Of a DNA stretch of 64,000 nt, positions 56,441 through 64,000 are shown one piece after another. The position numbers were made by a program, and so were the translations under genes. Source of the stretch: Ischnura elegans. Its lineage: Eukaryota; Arthropoda; Insecta; Odonata; Coenagrionidae. The notes under the pieces are model-generated. The model made no database searches. It saw nothing but the letters and a program-made list of their open reading frames with translations, and was not told where the DNA came from. The DNA is taken from positions 6,400,607-6,464,606 of the forward strand of contig NC_060258.1 in assembly GCF_921293095.1 (NCBI RefSeq). Direction: 5' to 3'. Position 1 is the stretch's first letter, and every line of letters starts with the position of its first letter.

Positions 56441-57713
56441 AGTGCTTCAGTAAGGCATGCAGAAGAGGCTGAGAAATCTGGGAAGGCATTTTTCGGCTTT
56501 AAGGGTGTGAGCCTACTCTCGAAAATCATGCCTGACTATGTAAATGGTTGTGGAGTAGATGTAATGCACTCTGTTTTTGGTGGCACTGGAGGAAAAGTTC
56601 TCATGAAGCTTTGGTTTAGCCCAAATTTTAAATCTGAGTCATTTTCACTGCATGGTCATACTGATTTGGTGTCTATGAGACTTGCTATTGTCAAACCCCC
56701 ATATTTCCTGTCTCGCACTCCATGACCTATAGAAAGTCACTAGCATACTACAAAACAGCTGAGTATAACTACGGTTTTTTTATTTTTCAATACCAATTTT
56801 GCATGATGTTCTACCAAATAGAATGCTCCAGAATTATTTGAATGTTGTTCATGCAATATTCTTGTTAAACTCTCTATCTGTGTCTGACATTGGTGTGGCT
56901 GAAACCTTATTGATAGATTTTGTAAAAGGCTTTAGCAAAATTTTTGGTGATCGCTTTATATCAGCAAATGTCACTCAAATTAGCATTTAGCCGATCATGT
57001 GAGGAAACTTGGTCCATTATTGGTTATTTCATTCAAGTTGTTTCCCATCGGAGCCTATTCTTGGACAATTGAAAAAGTTTGTGTCTGGGAAAACTCACGT
57101 TGCTATGAAAATAGCAGATATGTTTTTGCTTTTGCGGTCATTTCCTATGCATGTTGGTTCCTTGCCACATGACTGCAGTGCAAAAGGTTATGCTGAAAAT
57201 CTAAGTGCCAAGATTATCAGCACAGAAGAGATTGACCCCAAAAATTTTGTCGTTGGTGCTCTAAAACCTGTTTTTTCGGTGTCGGCATTCATGTAAAAAG
57301 CTATAGAAAAAATAGAAGAAATGCCCTTCAGTGATATTTGAAAAATATGGGTGTTTGATAGACTTTATAAGGATGTAGTGGATTATGTCACAGAAATCTA
57401 TTCTATAAAAGGAAAGCATTACTCCTCTTTTGTTGTGTTAGATGATGGCTCGTTTTGTGTCATTGAGTCATCTATTAAACTAAAATCTTGTTGTTGCGCC
57501 ATCAAATGCATTTGTGAAGGGGAATTCATAGCTATTGTTAGAGAAGACAAAATCTTTACTTCTAGTACCTTGCCAGAAAATATCTTCATTAATGACGTAT
57601 TAGTAACATCAAAAGTAAAAAGTATTGCCATTAATCGTATTGCTGATATATGTGTTATGGTGGAAGTTGGCAATAAAACATTTTGTGTGGAACGGGTAAA
57701 TAAATTCGAATAA
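56441..57713 (+). pseudogene. CACTA (EnSpm)-like transposase remnant
   Basis: The plus strand reads, from the edge of the minisatellite, GKAFFGFKGVSLLSKIMPDY then GCGVDVMHSVFGG. This fits the KG.S.L..IPG.D...G..IDYMHCVLLG core of CACTA-like transposases. It continues with KLWFSPNFKSESFSLHGH, VKPPYFLSRTPRP, FGDRFISANV and GQLKKFVSGKTHVAMKIADM (57075-57123). The last part (57351-57713) is a separate conserved C-terminal frame. Stops and frameshifts occur at about 56724, 56770, 56988 and 57296. The N-terminal portion is missing at 56441. It would excise and insert its own transposon, but it is inactive. Confidence 0.65.
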
Positions 57714-57892
57714 ATCATTGCAAATTCTTTCATTGATTGCTAACTATTTGCCCGAGTCCTATTTGATATTTCAACCTTCGTTTCTTCTGTTATAATTTCA
57801 TTTAATATATATTTTTTCCTCCTGTACATTTTTTACTACCCACCTCTGCTAGATTCTTTTATGTAAAATACTTTTGTTATCAGGTGATCTCA

Positions 57893-58044
57893 GCATTCTC
57901 TTCGGGTTTTCACCGCGTTTGTGGGTTTTGGCGACAACAGTTTCCAACAGTGTCAGACCTTCGACCTGAAGACGCTGACTGCAATGTCAGTGAAACTGTT
58001 ATCGCGAAAACCCAACAGACGCGGTGAAAACCCGAAGGGAATGC
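57893..58044. repeat. Palindrome of Penelope-type termini, about 52-bp arms
   Basis: GCATTCTCTTCGGGTTTTCA (57893 onward) mirrors the sequence ending at 58044, whose plus strand reads ACGCGGTGAAAACCCGAAGG. The latter closely resembles ACGCGGTGTAAACCCGGAAA in the Penelope pseudo-LTR. The centre has CTGAAGA (57966-57972), a perfect stem CGCTGAC/GTCAGTG (57973-57979, 57986-57992), then GAAAC (57992-57996) and ATC. This is the same order as at 10104-10141, here with an intact CTGAAGA box. It appears to be two termini joined head to head. Confidence 0.6.
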
Positions 58045-58222
58045 AAATATCATCTTATCAACGCAGCGAAAATCTTTGAACCTACTTTTGATATCAGTCT
58101 AAATTTATTTTGTCCCCCTTTGTAATGCCGTCAAAAGAAAGCAACTCCCCATGTTGTATGGTTATGTGCAGTGGGTACCCTTGAACCTATATGCAATTTA
58201 TATATGAGATAACATGTTTGAA

Positions 58223-58331
58223 GGAAATAAAGGAGTAAAACTTTCTCAGGTTCTCTATTATATTAACTTCTTCTTCGTAACTTAATATTAATATAATAGT
58301 GAACCTGACAAAGTTTCACTCCATTATTTCC
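58223..58331. repeat. Hairpin-forming inverted repeat, about 44-bp arms
   Basis: GGAAATAAAGGAGTAAAACT (58223 onward) is complementary to the end ACTCCATTATTTCC (to 58331). The arms continue through CAGGTTC.CTATTATATTAA with few mismatches and a spacer of about 21 bp. No coding content is present. It is probably a miniature foldback element. Confidence 0.7.
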
Positions 58332-58689
58332 AATATGGAGAGGTTTCACAAAGTTAAGCTTGATTTAATCAGTTACACATGTATAAATTTTATCTCTTCT
58401 TGAAAAAAAGTAATGTGCATAAAAATTTACCACTCCATAGACTGTAACATATGTATATCGCATGTCATTTGTCATTGTCCGCCAGTCCACACCAGTGTGG
58501 TCTACAGCAGTGTTCGCTTACCTCGCGCCTAATAAACATCTACGTAGAGTACATACGCATTATCAGTATTATTACATAGACTAGGATTCCAAATTCCACT
58601 AAATGTCAATGCCTAAAATATATTCTAGTGATTGAACAGTAAGAACTAAATTTAAGAACGGTTTAAGATCACTGAATAAAATATCAGAG

Positions 58690-59060
58690 CTCATATATTA
58701 TCCAGACCAGTTGCCCCCCTTTGATTTTTCAGAATAGCTCCAGACCAGTTGGTACCCATTTCAGTAGAGTTCCGGACCAGTTGAAACCCATGGAATATTT
58801 CAGCTGAGTTACAGAATTGATCCAGACTAGTTGCAGACAATCGAAAATTCCAGTGCAGCTACAGGCAATTGATTCAGATCAGTTACACATCATCTAATCT
58901 TACAGCACAGTTACAGACCAGAATTCCAGTCTAGTTGCAGACCATTTTCCTTTGCCTCTCTGAAATCCAGACCAGCCTAGTTCTGTTACAGACCAGTTAC
59001 AGATAAATTTAGCCTTTCAGACCAGTTACAGACCAGATCCAGATTAGTTACAGAGCAAAT
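58690..59060. repeat. Irregular CAGACCAGTTACAG repeat cluster
   Basis: At least ten variants of CCAGACCAGTTRCAGA occur between about 58700 and 59055 at uneven spacing (roughly 15-50 bp). The cluster ends at TTTTTACCTGGGTGAG (59064-59079). No known RNA or protein is recognisable. Like 22467-22625 it looks like a short element filled with a degenerate internal repeat. Confidence 0.6.
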
Positions 59061-59263
59061 ATTTTTACCTGGGTGAGCCTATTGTCCAGTGGGGCACACA
59101 TGCAGCAAGGGAGAAGCAGTTCAAATGCATAGACTTGCACGGGAGAATGGTATCAGAGTTTTAGTTGAGTGCTCTTTTTCTTGTTGAGGACAAGGCAGTG
59201 CAGTGCAGCTACAAGGTTGTTTCAAGGCAGTTTTAACACATTCAGGGGAGTTTCAGCCAAGAA

Positions 59264-59560
59264 TCAGCTCGGTTTCAAGTGAGAAATTTTTACTTGAGCA
59301 CGGTTGCTTGAACTCTCACTCCTCACACAGGCTAATAAAACGTCTGTGACAGTTCTCTTAGAGAAGCGATACCTCTGGAGGAATTCCGCCCCTGAATAAT
59401 ACAATATGCAATTCTGCCTATCCCTAAGGTGCATTCTTCCAACATAAATACACGGCTCTTCCATCACATACCTAGCAAATTCTGCATCTATGTTATTGCA
59501 ATGGTTGTTCACTTCATTGCTATTACGGACTTCACTTTTTTCGTTCTTTTTATACGTTTT
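59264..59560 (-). pseudogene. Harbinger/PIF-like transposase, N-terminal fragment
   Basis: The minus-strand frame reads CIYVGRMHLRDRQNCILYYS then GAEFLQRYRFSKRTVTDVLL. This matches the N-terminal DR.N.....  EF..RYRFSK..V pattern of Harbinger-superfamily (HARBI1-type) transposases. It lacks an ATG in the clear part and is cut at 59264. The catalytic DDE region is absent. Confidence 0.6.
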
Positions 59561-60261
59561 CTTATAACAGGCATGTATGATGATTAAATAAATATCGTGA
59601 GGTTAAAAAAGCGACATCTTAACTACAGATTTTGATCGCACATTGCAACATGTGTCTATAAAAAAATGCCAAAATCCGGAGGTGATCAACGCATTCCGCC
59701 ATATTAGACCTTGGAACCGTTCCTACAAATTAGTAGCATGGTCTGAGCCATGCTCAAAATAGTAGGGAGACAATCGGTATGCTTGTCGATAGAGTTGGTC
59801 CTACAAACGGAGAGGTACGTTTCAAAAACGCTTAGAGGTGGACTTCCCCCTAGTAACGAGTCGTACAGGAAGAGTCGTTCCACTAGGAACGTCTTAAAAT
59901 ACTGCCCTAAGTGCCTCAAACTATTATCAAAAGTGTTGAAATGTATGGCTTACATTTTAATTTAAACACTTTTTTACCATTTAAGAACAGCATTTAAAGA
60001 TAAAAGAATAATTTATTTATCCTTAAGAATAAAGTAGAGTACATTTACAAAAACATTTAGAAATTAGGTCACAGACTTAGTTGAATAATATTGCATTATT
60101 CAATTACTACGAGGCATTTCTTTCATTTCAACAATGCAGTTATCATAACAGTAAGCATTTTTTTACCCTAGTGGCTAGTGAACACTAATTAGACTACTTA
60201 GACCAATCACTGTTTTTAAATGAGCGAAAAAGTGAATCTATTTAGAGAAAGACATTTATAA
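59561..60261. other. Non-coding stretch 3' of the zinc-finger exon
   Basis: AT-rich, without a supported gene. A likely polyadenylation region for the zinc-finger gene lies on the minus strand here: AATAAA-like hexamers occur within about 250 bp after the stop codon, for example around 60010-60035. Short overlapping frames at 59704-59965 show no family. Confidence 0.4.
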
Positions 60262-61943
60262 TTAACGGCAAGAGTAAGGTTTCTCCTTCGTATGAGTCAG
60301 AATGTGACGGACAAGGTCACTCTTTTGAGAGAAAGACTTTTCACATTCTCTGCAGGAATAAGGTTTCTCCTTTGTATGAGTCCGAACGTGACGGACAAGG
60401 ATACTCTTTTGAGAGAAAGACTTTTCACATTCACAGCAGGAATAAGGTTTCTCCTTCGTATGAGTCCGAATGTGATAGATTAGGTGACCCTTATGAGAAA
60501 AAGACTTTTCACATTCTCCGCAGGAGTAAGGTTTCTCCTTCGTATGAGTCCGAACGTGACGGACAAGGATACTCTTTTGAGAGAAAGACTTTTCACATTC
60601 ACTGCAGAAATAAGGTGTCTCCTTTGTATGAGTCTGAATGTGATAAATTAGGTGACTCTTTAGAGAGAAAGACTTTATACATTCACCGCAGGAATACGGT
60701 TTCTCCTTTGTATGAATCCTCATGTGACAGACAAGGTTGCTCCTGACAGAGAAAGACTTTTCACATTCACCGCAGGAATACGGTTTCTCCTTTGTATGGG
60801 TACGAACGTGACGGACAAGGACACTCTTTTGAGAGAAAGACTTTTCACATTCACTGCATGAATAAGGCTTCTCCTTCGTATGAGTCCGAACGTGTTGAAC
60901 AAGGTGACCCTTTTGAGAGAAAGACTTTTCACATTCACCGCAGGAATAAGGTTTCTCCTTTGTATGCATCCTCATGTGACAGACAAGGCTGCTCCTAAGA
61001 GAAAAAGACTTTTCACATTCACCACAGCTGTAAGGTTTCTCCTTAGTATGTGTCCGAATGTGATCTATAAGGTGACTCTTTCGAGAGAAAGACTTTTCAC
61101 ATTCACCGCAGGAATGAGGTTTCTCCTTCGCATGAATACAATTGTTACGGATATGGCAACTCTTATTAGAGAATGGCTGTTCACATTCATTGCAGGAATA
61201 ATGTTTCTTTGCACTGTGTGGACTATCTCTGCATGATGCCCCATCTGCAGTGAAGCTTTTCCTCACTTCCCTCACATTTTTCTCCCTTGTTCCTCCAAAG
61301 TTTGCCTTAAAAACCCCATTTCCGTTTTGTCTCATCCCTTGTCTTTTACATATCAGCTTATTTAAACTTTTGGAGGAGGTGGACTGATAAGAACTATTAG
61401 TTTCTCCTCTTGAAACAAGAGGTTTGAGGGCCAAATCTTTTCTGATTGTCAAATTAGCATCAATATCCAAAATGCCAGAACCAAAATGAATTTTGAGGTG
61501 TTCGATAAGATCATTCTTGGCATTGAATGCATCTCCACAGTTGAAGCAACGATAAGAATTGTCCTTTGATTTGGCAAGCTTCCGAGGATTTTTGATCATG
61601 CTAGTACTCATCTCTTTGTTTTCTCGCATGGCTGCCTCATGGCCACTCTTTCTACTGTCAGTGACCCTGAAAAACTCTATGGTGTCTCGATTATCACAAC
61701 CATTTGTTTGTCCAGCAACAGTCATTGTTTCTCTATTTCCTCTGATTTTAGACACATGCCTAGATTTCGAATGAAACTGTCCATCACCAGGAATTGAGCA
61801 CGAAGTTATTTTATCAGCAACCAAGGTACCACAGCTTTCAATGTCTTCATCCATCACCTTCCTTCCTTTCCTCGAATTTGATGCTCTAGTTTTTTGTTCA
61901 AGGAGAGTAAACAAAGCTGAGGCTCTTTCAGAAGTAGGGTGAT
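60262..61943 (-). CDS. C2H2 zinc-finger protein, last exon with 11 tandem fingers plus one isolated finger
   Basis: An open exon of 560 codons beginning at a splice acceptor (TTCTTTTCTAG ending at 61944) with no in-frame ATG near its start, so earlier exons exist to the right. An isolated finger CFNCGDAFNAKNDLIEHLKIH lies near residue 125. A tandem array begins with a slightly degenerate finger (CNECEQPFSNKSCHIRN), followed by ten regular CGECEKSFSxKSxLxxHxRTH fingers. Nearly every linker is TKEKPYSC instead of the canonical TGEKPYxC. DNA-contact positions vary between fingers (RKSHLID, LRSSLVC, QKGHLVQ, VRSNLVC, QKSDLVR), as in sequence-specific DNA binders. The protein stops three residues into a would-be 12th finger (KPYSCR). 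The frame is intact and this is a probable live nuclear regulator. An N-terminal ZAD would fit insect families but is not seen here. Confidence 0.9.
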
Positions 61944-63069
61944 CTAGAAAAGAATTTCACATTTAAAATGAGTAAATTTATACATGTAATATATCATTCG
62001 TTGACCAAATTTATAACAACCATAAGACAGATATCAAAGTTGCAACTTCAAACGATCTTTCGTTTCAATGCCATACACACAAACAATGTTGCAATTTACT
62101 TATTATACTGGGGTCAAAACATTTCTTCACAAATTGAGTGGCACTGCAGCTCAGAGAAATTAAGTAAGGCATTACATAATAACCTCAAACATCTACTCCA
62201 AAAAACACCCCAGTGCACCATTTCACGCAAAATGGCAGTAGAGCATCCATATTAAAAAATATACCATGAAGTTATTTGTAAAACTACATCCAAATTATTC
62301 AAACCTCTCATAACCACCCTCAATGTGGGTGATGCCCTGTACGTCATTGTACAACCATGAAAAATTTGGATGAAACTATAGCCTTGAAATCTTAGCTAAC
62401 AAGAATAAGTAAGCATGGACTGGTCACTTACTGTCCTTTATCTCCAGAACCAGAACTTCGGCACACAAGGCATTGAAATTGTGTTTTGCCTATTTTTAGC
62501 CAAATCAGTATTTTTCCATGTCTCACGTCTTCCATGAATATGTAATTGACCTAATATAGCACAGTTTCCATGAGCACAACAGAGTGAATTGGAAGCGTTA
62601 TGTATCAAATTAATTTTTTTCTATTATTTCAAAACTGAACCAAACCTTTTGTCCTCATTTTAACAGGTTCCATGTTAACTTTGTCTATCGCTACCATGAC
62701 TATCAAGAAATAGAAGGCTATGAATTTTTCTACATAGCAATATTTCAGTGAAATATTAATATATTTCACTGAAACACGAAGAAAATTTTACTAAAAATTT
62801 GCCGACCTGATTAAATTATCCAACAGAACCGTCAACATAAACTAAAGAAAGTATAGCAGGATGAAATATTCACATGCTACATCCTTCACAAGTGGAGTGT
62901 CCAAAAAGCTGATCTAAGAATTTCACCAAATTTTTTTTTGCAGTCCATTGTGAGTTGTCACCGAATCAGCCCCCATTTGGGGTAACATGTACAACCAATA
63001 TTTTAAACTACAAATCCAGTTAAACATTTGAGGGTCAAACATATTAATAAATAAGAGACACTCTGCAAA
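61944..63069. other. Probable intron or upstream region of the zinc-finger gene, with a palindrome
   Basis: AT-rich. No second exon of the zinc-finger gene could be identified. A perfect 14-bp-arm palindrome TTTCAGTGAAATAT / ATATTTCACTGAAA with a 4-bp spacer lies at 62743-62774. The plus-strand open frame at 61968-62255 lacks any recognisable domain. Confidence 0.4.
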
Positions 63070-63140
63070 GGGTTAGCATTAGTCCCGTGCTTAAAGTGCC
63101 CAGTTGTCACCCAGAGCGGTCACAGTTTCGATCCACTCAT
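63070..63140 (+). ncRNA. tRNA-like sequence, possible SINE head
   Basis: GGGTTAGCATTAGTCCCGTG followed about 40 bp later by CAGTTTCGATCCAC resembles A and B boxes of a pol III promoter. It is followed by an A-rich stretch (CATAAAAATAAAAATT). The cloverleaf is poor, so a SINE-like remnant is more likely than a tRNA gene. Confidence 0.3.
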
Positions 63141-63902
63141 AAAAATAAAAATTTCTTCAAATTTATGGAACAACAGGCTTCTGTAAAATAAAAAGTAAAA
63201 TGAAAGTACGACAAATTTCATCACAAAATTTGATCAAATAGGGTGGTTTCCTATTATTTTTTTATTGCCTAAATCGAAAGATTATTACTCCTGGAGTACG
63301 TATTTCACGCTTTTAGATTTTTAAATGACAATATCTATTTTTCGCGATTAAATGAAAAGTGAAAATTTACAAGCGCGCGAAAACGCGACGCGTAAGTAGG
63401 AATGATGGGAAATCTTTCCGTACGTCGTATTTCTGGTTCCCCCTCCGCCCGGTGAGGTGACCTTGAGACGAGGCTTAGCGCTGATACGTCGCAGGCTGCC
63501 AGCGGGTAGCCTAGTGCCCTGCCGCCTGGTAGCGCTTGGCTTAAATAAGGATTATTAATACCTTATCAAACGAGGAAAACTTTCCGACCTTAGCCAGTTT
63601 TAATAAGTGATTATTAAGACATGTTTTCCTGAGATCTTTGACTCATGCATGCATTGGTAACCTCAGACGATGTATAACTCCTATCTTTTCCTATAGAAAC
63701 TAGGTCCCTGTGACGTCACGTGGAGTGGCATCGCATGGGCGCCAATCCGGCCCTTTTCAAATGAGGATAAAAATGGACCATTGCCATTCGTCTAAACCGG
63801 CATTTATAAAACGAAATAATTTGTATATTATGAATACACTAATGGTGGATAACGAATCGCAATTATTGCCTTTTGTTTTCTTTGATGAAGGAAACTACCC
63901 TA
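63141..63902. other. Non-coding stretch with a GTGACGTCAC palindrome
   Basis: A GC-richer patch at about 63370-63540 and GTGACGTCAC at 63710-63719 are the only notable features. That 10-mer also occurs at 34738, 39351 and 41501, there associated with transposon termini. A weak plus-strand frame (63710-63949) has no recognisable family. Confidence 0.35.
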
Positions 63903-63966
63903 TTCTGGGATCACAAAATTTGATTGAATTCTGGGATCACAAAATTTGATTGAATTCTGAGATCCA
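63903..63966 (+). repeat. 26-bp tandem repeat, 2.4 copies
   Basis: The 26-bp unit beginning TTCTGGGATCACAAAATTTG occurs at 63903-63928 and 63929-63954, then a partial variant TTCTGAGATCC. It is a simple local tandem duplication. Confidence 0.85.
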
Positions 63967-64000
63967 GTATTGGAACATTTGCCTGGTCTGAATTCTTTAC

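Noticed and set aside
43884-56529. Many long minus-strand open frames rich in Ser, Leu, Pro and Phe across the purine array
   Set aside because: They are the translation of the minisatellite's complementary strand, which lacks stop codons in some frames. They repeat the same SFYLLHFLLPPP pattern in several overlapping frames and have no gene structure.
59704-59965. Overlapping open frames on both strands near 59.8 kb
   Set aside because: Neither shows family motifs. They are complementary to each other and lie in AT-rich non-coding DNA.
60292-61236. Plus-strand open frames opposite the zinc-finger exon
   Set aside because: They are periodic shadows of the repeated finger units on the complementary strand.

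Overview
This window reads as nuclear DNA of an arthropod, most likely an insect. There is no bacterial gene organisation. Instead it holds split genes with GT/AG introns, a ZAD half-domain exon, a large C2H2 zinc-finger exon, and several transposable-element classes common in insects: R1/Jockey-group, I-clade and Tx1/L1-like LINEs, a Penelope-like element, and piggyBac, P/THAP, CACTA-like and Harbinger-like remnants. I cannot name the species. Most coding sequence belongs to decayed mobile elements, and nearly all of it carries frameshifts or stops.

Layout. 0-6.1 kb: a LINE 3' fragment, an R1-type LINE (R1L-a, 1.2-4.3 kb) inserted into a Tx1-like LINE (Tx-a), all on the minus strand. 7.35-7.48 kb: an orphan ZAD exon. 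7.6-10.2 kb: a Penelope-like element with RT and GIY-YIG endonuclease in one frame with two stops, flanked by 59-bp direct repeats. 10.2-10.6 kb: the 3' end of an LTR retrotransposon. 10.9-21.4 kb: a nested stack. R1L-b has a 13-bp target duplication and is interrupted by a piggyBac copy (11.3-13.1 kb, TTAA duplication) and by a second R1-type LINE, R1L-c (15.1-19.6 kb, 8-bp duplication). It sits inside an AT-rich inverted/tandem repeat. 23.1-24.7 kb: exons of a DUF4806-type gene. 24.8-28.1 kb: an I-clade LINE on the plus strand, cut off by a 299-bp tandem repeat. 29.4-34.6 kb: a five-exon P-element-like transposase gene with an N-terminal THAP domain. It is broken by three stops and a frameshift, and one intron carries a 2.2-kb inverted-repeat element. 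35.4-43.5 kb: LINE fragments and a long Tx1-like LINE (Tx-b), split by a 2.5-kb TA-flanked DNA element.

43.6-56.4 kb: about 9.5 kb of purine-rich minisatellite (about 19-bp unit, higher-order structure), interrupted by a 3.2-kb retroelement that encodes only a gag-like ORF1. 56.4-57.7 kb: remnant of a CACTA-type transposase. 57.9-59.5 kb: palindromes, irregular repeats and a Harbinger-like fragment. 60.3-61.9 kb: the last exon of a C2H2 zinc-finger gene (11 tandem fingers plus one isolated), the best-preserved host-type gene here. The rest to 64 kb is non-coding.

The genes do not form a pathway. The window is a record of successive insertions, and several target duplications allow relative dating: R1L-b first, then R1L-c and piggyBac inside it; Tx-a before R1L-a; Tx-b before the 2.5-kb element; minisatellite before the gag-only element. 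Assignments rest on reading translated motifs by eye. Exon borders follow visible splice signals and are not confirmed by transcripts.
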